A DNA stretch of 6,201 bases from Minisyncoccota bacterium (lineage in GTDB: Bacteria > Patescibacteriota > Minisyncoccia > Phycocordibacterales > UBA9973): assembly GCA_017992485.1 (NCBI GenBank), contig JAGOOL010000034.1:1-6201 (forward strand), written 5' to 3'. A model generated the notes under the pieces. The model searched no databases and was not told the DNA's origin. It saw only the letters and a program-made list of their open reading frames with translations. Position numbers and translations under genes: made by a program. Numbering within the stretch: position 1 is the first letter of the stretch; each line of letters opens with the position of its first letter. Below, one piece after another: positions 1-5,985 of this stretch.

Positions 1-358
1 CACAGCGCTCGCTAATCTTTTTCATGAGTAAATAGTCCTTAATTTCGAGCAAAGAATATGACTGTTTGAGCTGTTTGATCTGATCGCTTCCAGATCCAAA
101 ATTCTGCTCAGTAAAAGCGATTTTATCAGCAAGTGACGACAGCTCGTCTGAGAGCACAGAGGTTGTAACCTCTTTACATGAAAGCTCTTCGAGGAGCGAG
201 TACTGTACCTCCGACGACAAAATATCGACAGAAAGCTTGTCCTCAATAGACTTGAGTTCGTTGAGTTTCTTGGCGTTGAGGGTGTTTGAAACATACAGCG
301 CCGTGCCGAAGACGCCGAGTGTGATTATAAAGACAATAAGGTATTTTTTCCAATCCAT
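1..358 (-). CDS. Membrane-anchored coiled-coil-like protein, N-terminal part (runs off left edge)
   Basis: I do not recognise this gene with certainty. From the ATG at 356-358 an open frame runs 119 codons to the window edge, so the C-terminus is missing. It begins MDWKKYLIVFIITLGVFGTA: a short positively charged start and one hydrophobic segment (about residues 6-23), best read as an uncleaved signal anchor. Residues 25-115 are polar and rich in Leu, Glu, Lys and Ser with helix-forming spacing, suggesting an extracytoplasmic coiled coil. Cys occurs at 61 and 119. It starts 11 nt after the glycosyltransferase stop on the same strand, so the two are probably cotranscribed. A thioredoxin-like domain after residue 119 is possible, from a vague resemblance to Parcubacterial proteins of this kind, but the decisive part lies outside the window. 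The reading frame is secure; the function is open. Confidence 0.8.
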   Translation of the reverse strand, partial: MDWKKYLIVFIITLGVFGTALYVSNTLNAKKLNELKSIEDKLSVDILSSEVQYSLLEELSCKEVTTSVLSDELSSLADKIAFTEQNFGSGSDQIKQLKQSYSLLEIKDYLLMKKISERC

Positions 359-367
359 AGACTCTTA

Positions 368-377
368 CCTTACCTCC
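368..377 (-). promoter_or_regulatory. Shine-Dalgarno region for the 358 start, overlapping the glycosyltransferase stop
   Basis: Read on the minus strand, GGAGGT (377-372) lies 13 nt before the ATG and AAGG (371-368) lies 9 nt before it. The first is a strong anti-SD match with a long spacer; the second is weaker with a better spacer. The TAA stop of the upstream gene (372-370) sits inside this element, so ribosomes finishing the glycosyltransferase end on top of the next initiation site. This supports translational coupling and the chosen start. Confidence 0.6.
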
Positions 378-1608
378 ATGCCGTCTTTTTGGCAAATATG
401 GTGTTATAAACAGCTTTTAAGAGCCAGAGTGGAGCGATAACGCTATAAATGGCAAAGAACCAAAGGTAGTTGAGTGAAAACTTCGGGCGACCTTCAGCCA
501 TGCGGCTACCAATAAGCATTGCAATAATGACAGTCATATAGAGCGTCATAATAATAATATTGATTGCTTGTGTATTGAAATAGAATGGGTCAAAAACATG
601 CTGAGGCCACGAGAGTGAGATACCGACTGTTGTAATTCTGATTGTCTGTTCAACGATAAAGTTAAAGAGTTTATAGATAGAGAAGAAGAAAATAAAACAA
701 ACTGAAATCACAGAAAGGACACCTGATGGCACAGTGAAGAAAGCAAAATTGCCGAACTCTTTTTTGAAAAGGAGACGGCGGTAGTCGATCGTATTTTGGA
801 TGAAACCATAAATCCAGCGGAGGCGCTGCTTGTAGAGTTTCTTAATCGTGTTTGGTGTAACCGTATAAACGAAAGCATCGTTCGCATGTTCGATCTTCAT
901 GTGGTTTGCTTGCATGCGGTATGCGATTTCCATGTCTTCAGTATTGTGCGCTGAGCGGAAATTACCGATTTTAGCAAAAACTTCCGTGCGGAAAATAGAA
1001 AAAGGTCCGGGCGCAACGTGGATGGCATTATTGAGGCCGAGCATTTTCTTTGTATAAATCGCCCAGTTGTATTCAATCTTTTGAATACGCTGAATAATGT
1101 TTTTTGGTTTCGTAACGATAATCGCCGGAGCAACAGCCATGACTTCTTGATTGTCAAAATACGTCATGATGCGCTTGAGTGCTTGTGGATCGACAAATGA
1201 GTCGGCATCAAGACAGCCGAGGAATGAGGTTGTCGCTTTTTCAATACCGAGGTTCATGGCAGTGTGCTTACCACCGTTCTCTTTTTGATACGCTGTGATT
1301 TGTGGGTGACCGATATAGTGCTGCATCACATGCCATGTATTGTCGGTTGAACCGTCGTCAACGAGAATAATGTTTACTTTGTCAGCTGGATAGTCGAGAG
1401 CAAGAAGTGAATCAATGGTGCCGCCGATTGTCTTTTCTTCGTTCCAGCAAGGCACAATAACCGTCACAGACGGGTAGGTTTTGAGGTCGATTGGACCGGT
1501 GCGATATTTGATCTCTTTTCTGCGCTCGATAAAGGTAATGAGAAGGAAGATTTGGACGTAAATAGACAGAAAAGAAAGACCGTAAAATACGATTTCCTGA
1601 ATAGCCAT
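370..1608 (-). CDS. Processive family 2 glycosyltransferase, membrane-embedded (polysaccharide synthase type)
   Basis: This 412-residue protein has the full signature of processive GT2 synthases (BcsA, NodC, HasA, IcaA/PgaC). These transfer sugars from UDP-sugars to a growing chain at the cytoplasmic face of the membrane while exporting it. In order: one N-terminal membrane helix (about 6-27); the GT-A fold with VIVPCWNEE (50-58) and ILVDDGSTDNT (81-91, nucleotide-binding Asp84/Asp85); ENGGKHTAMNLG (110-121); the metal-binding DxD in LDADS (Asp134, Asp136); the catalytic-base motif TEDME (223-227); and QRLRW (261-265), the QxxRW acceptor motif. About three hydrophobic helices follow (roughly 288-316, 345-366, 379-403). 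QRLRW and the topology are closest to IcaA/PgaC, but the sugar cannot be read from sequence. I chose the ATG at 1606-1608; an in-frame ATG 13 codons upstream lies within the -35 region of the predicted promoter. No accessory PgaD or BcsB gene is visible. Confidence 0.9.
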   Translation of the reverse strand: MAIQEIVFYGLSFLSIYVQIFLLITFIERRKEIKYRTGPIDLKTYPSVTVIVPCWNEEKTIGGTIDSLLALDYPADKVNIILVDDGSTDNTWHVMQHYIGHPQITAYQKENGGKHTAMNLGIEKATTSFLGCLDADSFVDPQALKRIMTYFDNQEVMAVAPAIIVTKPKNIIQRIQKIEYNWAIYTKKMLGLNNAIHVAPGPFSIFRTEVFAKIGNFRSAHNTEDMEIAYRMQANHMKIEHANDAFVYTVTPNTIKKLYKQRLRWIYGFIQNTIDYRRLLFKKEFGNFAFFTVPSGVLSVISVCFIFFFSIYKLFNFIVEQTIRITTVGISLSWPQHVFDPFYFNTQAINIIIMTLYMTVIIAMLIGSRMAEGRPKFSLNYLWFFAIYSVIAPLWLLKAVYNTIFAKKTAWR

Positions 1609-1618
1609 GGGCGAATGC

Positions 1619-1647
1619 AATATACCACAAAAGGGTCTTTTCCTCAA
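1619..1647 (-). promoter_or_regulatory. Sigma-70 promoter of the glycosyltransferase operon (near-leaderless)
   Basis: On the minus strand, TTGAGG (1647-1642) and TATATT (1624-1619) are separated by exactly 17 nt, and the -10 box is preceded by TGG, the extended -10 form. The ATG follows the -10 box after only 10 nt, so transcription should begin about 3-4 nt before the start codon. No Shine-Dalgarno sequence lies upstream of the ATG, consistent with a leaderless or near-leaderless mRNA. Predicted from sequence only. Confidence 0.65.
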
Positions 1648-1669
1648 TGGCTGCGTCCGTTTGACTGAA

Positions 1670-1678
1670 TGGTATAAT
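1670..1678 (+). promoter_or_regulatory. Extended -10 promoter of the DsbA-like gene (leaderless)
   Basis: TGG followed by a perfect TATAAT (1673-1678) forms an extended -10 element. The ATG at 1685 comes 6 nt after it, so the expected transcription start is at or next to the A of the start codon. No good -35 hexamer stands 16-18 nt upstream (1650-1655 is GCTGCG), which fits an extended-10-dependent promoter. No Shine-Dalgarno sequence can fit in the interval. Confidence 0.65.
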
Positions 1679-1684
1679 CATCGG

Positions 1685-2464
1685 ATGGAAGAAACACATA
1701 AAAAGCGAAATATTGTTCCCCTATTAGTTGGATTGGTGATTGTGGGTGCTCTGATGGCAATGATTTACAAACCGACAGCGCGAACTGCCACAACTGACCT
1801 GCTCGGTGGCATTAGTCCGATTGTTCCAGCTGATAGTTCAACGACATTTGCGACATTTTGCCAAACCACCTGGCCTGCCGTTGCTGGACAGGCAACTCAG
1901 CCAAATGTCCCAGGCTACACACAGGGCGAACACCTTTGCGGCAACCCAAATGCAAAAATAATTATCGTTGAGTATACCGATTTTGAATGTCCGTACTGCA
2001 AACAATTTCATCCAACGCTACAAAAGCTCGTTTATGAAAGCAATGGACAAATCGCTTGGGTACTTCGACACTATCCGATCGATGAACTCCATAGTCGTGC
2101 TCGCAACGAATCTGCAGCGTCTGAATGTGCATTCGAACAACAAGGTGAAATTGGTTTTTGGAAATATGCTGACAAAATATTCGAAGTAACATCATCAAAC
2201 GATTCACTCTCGCCTTCTCTCTTGCCACTCATTGCCAAAGATCTCGGTCTCGACAAAGCAGCCTTCGAAACATGTCTCGCAAGCGAAAAATATCTGCCGA
2301 AAATTGCAGCGCAAGCAGCTCTCGCTGAAGCCAACGGTCACGGTCCGATCGGTACACCAAACTCTCGTATCATTATGAATGGTAAAGAAGTTGAAGAAGT
2401 TGCTGGTGCGGTTGATTACAATACGCTGAAAGCTAAGACTGATTTGTGGTTGAAGGCGGACTAA
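1685..2464 (+). CDS. Membrane-anchored DsbA-family thiol:disulfide oxidoreductase
   Basis: This 259-residue protein matches the DsbA/Thioredoxin_4 (BdbD-like) type, which exchanges disulfides in exported proteins. It has a short charged N-terminus, one membrane helix (about 11-28) acting as anchor or signal, and a low-complexity linker to about residue 85. The thioredoxin fold follows: strand KIIIVEYTDF, then the CPYC active site (Cys102, Cys105), a helical insertion, and GTPN (223-226) carrying the expected cis-Pro225. Four further Cys (59, 85, 148, 197) could form structural disulfides; 148 and 197 fall in the inserted helical part. The ATG at 1685 is preferred to the in-frame ATG at 1607 because it directly precedes the membrane segment and follows an extended -10 box, whereas the longer version would cross the promoter. 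It may oxidise or isomerise secreted or surface proteins; its redox partner (DsbB or VKOR type) is not in the window. It is divergent from the glycosyltransferase operon. Confidence 0.88.
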   Translation: MEETHKKRNIVPLLVGLVIVGALMAMIYKPTARTATTDLLGGISPIVPADSSTTFATFCQTTWPAVAGQATQPNVPGYTQGEHLCGNPNAKIIIVEYTDFECPYCKQFHPTLQKLVYESNGQIAWVLRHYPIDELHSRARNESAASECAFEQQGEIGFWKYADKIFEVTSSNDSLSPSLLPLIAKDLGLDKAAFETCLASEKYLPKIAAQAALAEANGHGPIGTPNSRIIMNGKEVEEVAGAVDYNTLKAKTDLWLKAD

Positions 2465-2534
2465 AAAAATTCTCGATATATACCCAAAACTGACCACCTT
2501 AATTTTTCCTTAAGATTTTCTAAAGATAAATTAT

Positions 2535-2562
2535 AAAATACCCTTATAAATAAGGGTATTTT
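2535..2562. terminator. Bidirectional intrinsic terminator between convergent genes
   Basis: A perfect 12-bp inverted repeat (arms 2535-2546 and 2551-2562) surrounds the loop TAAA. The central stem is TACCCTTA paired with TAAGGGTA, with A/T arms that give a U-run on either strand (T at 2559-2563 on plus; the complement of A at 2535-2538 on minus). It lies 70 nt after the plus-strand DsbA-like gene and 28 nt after the minus-strand PEP-synthase-like gene, so it can end both transcripts. The remaining intergenic sequence (2465-2590) is AT-rich; I see no other element in it. Confidence 0.8.
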
Positions 2563-2590
2563 TAGTATTACCTATTTCGAGATAATGTAC

Positions 2591-4582
2591 TTATTTCAGA
2601 ATAGTTACTATTCCCTTATTAGCATCAACTTCAATCATGTCTCCTGTCTTGATTATTTTTGTTGCGATCTTGGTGTTGATGATGCACGGCTTTTTCATTT
2701 CGCGCGCAACGATGGCTGCATGCGACGTCACACCACCTTCGTCTGTCACAAAAGCAATCGCCTTTTTCATCGCTTGAATAAAATCGACAGTCGTCATCGG
2801 TGCAACAATAATTTCTCCTTCTTCAACACTATCTCTTTCTTGTCGACTAAGCACGACGCGAGCCTTGCCGGTAATGATTCCGGGATATGCAACCCTCCCT
2901 TTAATTTCATTACTTTTAGCAATCGTCGTTTCATTCACTGGCATCATTTTCCTAGTGTAAGTAAGAATCGAATCAACAAGTATTAACTCCCCGTCTTTTG
3001 AAACTAAACTCCATTCATTTGGTGTTTGTAATTGTGCTTGTGACTGAGATTGTGTTTGTGTTTGTGTTTTTTTATACGCTGCTTCGTACGCATCCATTGA
3101 TGAGAAAAGTGAGTCATCATTTCTCCATGCATTAATGTATTCCTGGTCCTCAGTACTCATCGTTTCGTATAATGGTTCAATAAGATTTCTGACAATAAAA
3201 AAGTATGTGAGAAGATTTGAAAATGCTGTTATGTAATACTCTTCATTATCGCGAATATTATCCTCTGACTGAGCAGTATTTTGCGAAATTTCTAGTGCAG
3301 TGTTAAGCTCAGCCATTTTTGTAATGTAACGACGCACATCCGCCATATCTAAGCCACCCAAAGCCTCGTCCATAGCTTTGCCTCCTTCTCGATCTGCAAA
3401 TTGTTCACCAAGCGAATTAATAAGGACAGTATTGTATCCAGCTCCAATCTCTCGCTCATAACCTTTTGTCCAAGCGAGAATTTTTACTTTTGATGAAAAA
3501 ATAGTTGGTGTGCGCTTACCGCGATAGACCATTTCTTGCGCATCAATGTATTGCTGCAATTCAGCTGCTGTCGGGGTTTGTTTATTAACATTTGATTCAC
3601 CAGACGCTTGTTCATTATTTATTTTTCCTTCAGACTTTTTTGAAAGCGTTGTGATAGGACGAGACTGCACGATATAGAATATTCCATTTTCAAATGCCCA
3701 TTCGATATCGCATGGGAAGGCGTAGTGTTTTTCTATTTCAAGAATAATAGTTGAAAGTTCTTTAATCTGCTCATCATTTAGAACTTGTTTGCCCATTTCA
3801 TTTTCTGAAACAGCAGCCCATTCACTACCGCCGGTTTCTTTACGAACAAGTTTTCGTTCTTGCGTCGCAATATCTATATCTATAATTTCCCTTGGTTCTT
3901 TTTGAACGACATAACTATCAGGAGTAATTTGTCCGGAAACGATTGCTTCACCCAAACCAAATCCAGCTTCGATAATAAGTTGATTGTGATCTTCAGTCAC
4001 AGGATGAACAGAAAAAGCGATACCGGACATTGCTGAGTTAATCATTTTTTGAACAACAACAGCAACTGAAATCTGTGTCAGATGTAACCCTTTTTCAAAA
4101 CGATAAAAAATCGCACGGGGTGTAAAGAGTGACGCCCAACATTCTTTGACTCGCTCAAGAACATTTTCTTTTTTAGTATTGAGATAACTATCGAGTTGCC
4201 CAGCCCAAGCATGGTCAGCACCATCTTCAGCTGTGGCAGATGAACGAACTGCAACAAACTTGGAATCGAGAGTTTCGAAGCCAGCAATAATATCCGTAGC
4301 AATTTCTTCGGGCATTGCAGCTGCCATAATAAGGCCTTGAATTTTTTCTGAAGCAGCTTCGACGGTGTGTACTGCTTTGTGGTCAACGTTTAAGAGAATA
4401 GCTTCGACCTCTTGGACGAGATCAGCTTTTTTTATAAATGTGTCAAACGTCGTCGAAAGCACAACAAAACCTTCCGGCACAGGAATGCCAGCTTGAGTCA
4501 TTTCGCCAAGAGATGCGCCCTTACCACCTGCAATTACTGCATCAGATTTTGAGAGCTTCTCGAATGGTCTAGAAAATTCCAT
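2591..4582 (-). CDS. PEP-synthase-like ATP-grasp/phosphohistidine protein lacking the C-terminal TIM barrel
   Basis: At 663 residues this is shorter than PEP synthase (about 790), and the missing part is specific. Residues 1-312 form the ATP/pyruvate phosphate dikinase N-terminal domain: GGKGASLGEM (19-28, Lys21 at the nucleotide), AVRSSATAED (111-120, Arg113), a SGIAFSVHPVT segment (186-196) and the closing DIEW...VQSRPITT (292-312). Residues about 320-560 are an unassigned, partly helical region containing a Q/T/S-rich stretch at 506-521. Residues 561-663 are the phosphohistidine swivelling domain with GGVTSHAAIVARE (616-628); His621 is the expected phosphate carrier. The PEP/pyruvate-binding TIM barrel that normally follows is absent, and a terminator comes 28 nt after the stop. 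The order ATP-grasp, middle domain, terminal His domain resembles rifampin phosphotransferase more than canonical PpsA. ATP-driven His phosphorylation is likely; the final acceptor is unknown, so PEP synthesis should not be assumed. It appears monocistronic. Confidence 0.88.
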   Translation of the reverse strand: MEFSRPFEKLSKSDAVIAGGKGASLGEMTQAGIPVPEGFVVLSTTFDTFIKKADLVQEVEAILLNVDHKAVHTVEAASEKIQGLIMAAAMPEEIATDIIAGFETLDSKFVAVRSSATAEDGADHAWAGQLDSYLNTKKENVLERVKECWASLFTPRAIFYRFEKGLHLTQISVAVVVQKMINSAMSGIAFSVHPVTEDHNQLIIEAGFGLGEAIVSGQITPDSYVVQKEPREIIDIDIATQERKLVRKETGGSEWAAVSENEMGKQVLNDEQIKELSTIILEIEKHYAFPCDIEWAFENGIFYIVQSRPITTLSKKSEGKINNEQASGESNVNKQTPTAAELQQYIDAQEMVYRGKRTPTIFSSKVKILAWTKGYEREIGAGYNTVLINSLGEQFADREGGKAMDEALGGLDMADVRRYITKMAELNTALEISQNTAQSEDNIRDNEEYYITAFSNLLTYFFIVRNLIEPLYETMSTEDQEYINAWRNDDSLFSSMDAYEAAYKKTQTQTQSQSQAQLQTPNEWSLVSKDGELILVDSILTYTRKMMPVNETTIAKSNEIKGRVAYPGIITGKARVVLSRQERDSVEEGEIIVAPMTTVDFIQAMKKAIAFVTDEGGVTSHAAIVAREMKKPCIINTKIATKIIKTGDMIEVDANKGIVTILK
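3020..3067 (-). repeat. In-frame GTTTGT-like microrepeat encoding a Q/T/S linker
   Basis: The plus strand shows repeated TGTGTT/TGTGCT-type units; on the coding strand these read TQTQTQSQSQAQLQTP (residues 506-521). It follows an acidic helical stretch and precedes the segment leading into the phosphohistidine domain, so it probably acts as a flexible tether for the swivelling domain. Short degenerate units like these can change length by slippage, here possibly without breaking the frame. Confidence 0.65.
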
Positions 4583-4591
4583 ATACGGCTA

Positions 4592-4597
4592 ATTCTA
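4592..4597 (-). promoter_or_regulatory. Probable -10 box for the PEP-synthase-like gene (near-leaderless)
   Basis: TAGAAT (5 of 6 to consensus) on the minus strand ends 9 nt before the ATG at 4582-4580. There is no convincing -35 hexamer at 16-18 nt (T-rich sequence there) and no Shine-Dalgarno sequence before the ATG. The element lies just past the rpoD terminator, so this gene probably has its own transcription start, about 2-3 nt before the start codon. Confidence 0.45.
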
Positions 4598-4626
4598 CCT
4601 AAAATTCAGAATAAAGAAACAGCAAC

Positions 4627-4652
4627 AAAAAATCCCCTTCCGGGGAGTTTTT
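4627..4652 (-). terminator. Intrinsic terminator of the dnaG-rpoD transcript
   Basis: On the minus strand CTCCCC-GGAA-GGGGA forms a hairpin with four G-C pairs and one T-A pair, one C/T mismatch, then A/T pairs that merge into a run of six T (complement of 4627-4632). It begins 40 nt after the rpoD stop and precedes the promoter of the next gene. An A-tract on the other side is present, but no plus-strand gene approaches from there. Confidence 0.8.
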
Positions 4653-4692
4653 GCGTACTTATATTTGAACGCAGAAGCGTCGTGATTGCGTA

Positions 4693-5976
4693 TTAATCAA
4701 AGTAATTTCTCAGTCTCGCCACCTTCTCATTCTGGCGAAGCTTCTCGTGAACTTTGGCTTCGATCTGACGGATACGTTCGCGTGTGACGCCGAATTCGGC
4801 ACCAACTTCTTCAAGTGTGTGCTGGACACCATCGAGCAAACCGTATCTCATTTCCAAAATTCTGCGTTCCTTTGGCGAGAGATCGTTGAGGGCTTCGCGA
4901 ATCTGATCCTGCAAGATTGAGCGAGATGTTTCTTGGTCTGGGCGAAGAATTTTATCATCAGGAATAAATTCACCGAGTGTCGACTTTTCATCATCATCAC
5001 CAACCGGAGCTTCAAGCGAGCGAGTATCCTGGTTGATGTTTTCAATCACGTGCACTTTTTCAACTTCGATTCCCATTTCAGTTGCGATTTCTTCCGGAAG
5101 CGGATCGCGACCGAGGTCCTGTGCGAGACGGCGGGAAACTTGTTTGTATTTAGAAATGGTTTCCACCATATGCACCGGAATACGAATTGTGCGGGATTGA
5201 TCGGCAAGCGCACGAGTAATAGACTGACGAATCCACCAGGTTGCGTATGTCGAGAATTTGAAACCCTTGTGGTAATCGAATTTCTCAACAGCTTTGAACA
5301 AACCGAGGTTACCTTCCTGGATCAAGTCGAGAAGTGTCAGGTCCGGTGAACGTCCGACATACTTTTTCGCAAGCGAAACAACGAGACGAAGGTTCGCACG
5401 CGCAAGCAAGTTTTTCGCTTCCTTGTCACCGGCTTCAATACGACGAGCAAGCTCGCGTTCTTCTGCTGCAACGAGGAGTGGATACTGACCGATTTCCTTC
5501 AAATAAATCTGGATTGAGTCATATGCAGTTGCTTCACGTCCGGTTTTACCTGGAACAAGATCAATACCGTCGACATCGAGCAAGTTGCCACCTTCGAGCA
5601 CGTCGATACCGGCGACAGAAAACTTATCGTAGAGCTTATCGAGGAACATAATGTTGTTCTCGATATCAGGAAATACTTTTAAGATTTCGTCATAGGTAAT
5701 AAAGCCGCGCTTTCTACCTTTAGCAATAATTTCATCAGCTTTTGTATCGAGCAATTTGCCCTTCTTTTCAGCAGATGAAAGTTTGCCCTCCTTCGGAGCC
5801 TTTGCGACTTTCGCAACTTTTGCGGCAACCGGCTTCTTGGCAGCTTTTGGTTTCGCTGCTTTAGTAGCCGATTTTTTTACAACTTTCTTAACAGTCTTTA
5901 CGGCCTTTTTTGCAGGCTTTTTAGCCTTGCTGACCTTGACTGCTTTTTTAGTTTTCTTTGTAGCCTTTTTTTTCAT
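4693..5976 (-). CDS. rpoD: Housekeeping RNA polymerase sigma factor, sigma-70 group 1 (RpoD/SigA)
   Basis: This 427-residue protein directs RNA polymerase to -10/-35 promoters. In order: a Lys/Ala-rich tail (1-65); a region 1.1-like segment (about 74-128, ...ITYDEILKVFPDI...); region 1.2 (AYDSIQIYLKEIGQYPLL, 151-168); region 2 from about 186, with NLRLVVSLAKKY (195-206), LDLIQEGNLGLFKAVEKFDY (216-235) and the -10-recognising FSTYATWWIRQSITRALADQ (241-260); region 3 (IRIPVHM to about 345); and region 4 (LSPKERRILEMRYGL, 366-380) ending in the -35 helix VTRERIRQIEAKVHEKLR (397-414). There is no long insert between 1.2 and 2.1, as in Bacillus SigA. The start is fixed by the GGAG Shine-Dalgarno sequence and the TAATG overlap with the upstream ORF. 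Region 1.1 and the -35 and -10 helices are all present, supporting the primary sigma rather than a stress sigma. The tail has 28 Lys in 65 residues and a single acidic residue. Confidence 0.96.
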   Translation of the reverse strand: MKKKATKKTKKAVKVSKAKKPAKKAVKTVKKVVKKSATKAAKPKAAKKPVAAKVAKVAKAPKEGKLSSAEKKGKLLDTKADEIIAKGRKRGFITYDEILKVFPDIENNIMFLDKLYDKFSVAGIDVLEGGNLLDVDGIDLVPGKTGREATAYDSIQIYLKEIGQYPLLVAAEERELARRIEAGDKEAKNLLARANLRLVVSLAKKYVGRSPDLTLLDLIQEGNLGLFKAVEKFDYHKGFKFSTYATWWIRQSITRALADQSRTIRIPVHMVETISKYKQVSRRLAQDLGRDPLPEEIATEMGIEVEKVHVIENINQDTRSLEAPVGDDDEKSTLGEFIPDDKILRPDQETSRSILQDQIREALNDLSPKERRILEMRYGLLDGVQHTLEEVGAEFGVTRERIRQIEAKVHEKLRQNEKVARLRNYFD

Positions 5977-5985
5977 TATAGCTCC
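5976..5985 (-). promoter_or_regulatory. Shine-Dalgarno sequence and TAATG stop-start overlap at the dnaG-rpoD junction
   Basis: GGAG (5985-5982) lies 5 nt before the rpoD ATG and inside the last codons of the upstream ORF. The upstream TAA and the rpoD ATG share one base (TAATG). This geometry implies translational coupling of rpoD to the upstream cistron and fixes the rpoD start. Confidence 0.75.

Noticed and set aside
1609..1647. 13-residue longer N-terminus for the glycosyltransferase
   Set aside because: The extension covers the predicted -35/-10 promoter and adds no known domain sequence; the ATG at 1608 directly precedes the first membrane helix.
1661..1666. TTGACT as a -35 box for the DsbA-like gene
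   Set aside because: It is only 6 nt from TATAAT (1673-1678), and no -10 hexamer lies 16-18 nt downstream of it.
1607..1684. Longer N-terminus (26 extra residues) for the DsbA-like protein from the ATG at 1607
   Set aside because: It would place the extended -10 box inside the coding region and put non-signal-like sequence before the membrane anchor; the ATG at 1685 fits the promoter and topology better.
2498..2514. CTTAA...TTAAG inverted repeat as a second terminator
   Set aside because: The stem is five mostly A-T pairs with a 7-nt loop and only a short T-run after it; the perfect hairpin at 2535-2562 is far stronger.
2585..2986. 133-codon plus-strand open frame opposite the end of the PEP-synthase-like gene
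   Set aside because: It is antisense to the conserved phosphohistidine domain and has a Cys/His/Phe/Asn-rich composition typical of a shadow frame, with no recognisable domain.
2591..4582. Reading the PEP-synthase-like gene as a pseudogene cut short by a frameshift
   Set aside because: The His domain is complete and ends normally at TAA, followed in 28 nt by a terminator and a convergent gene; no remnant of a TIM barrel is visible in any frame.
4669..4680. Small ACGC-AGAA-GCGT hairpin after rpoD
   Set aside because: It has only four base pairs and no U-tract; such hairpins are expected by chance. The terminator is at 4627-4652.
4933..5349. 138-codon plus-strand open frame inside rpoD
   Set aside because: It lies wholly opposite conserved sigma regions 2 to 4; its composition is that of a shadow frame and no known motif appears.
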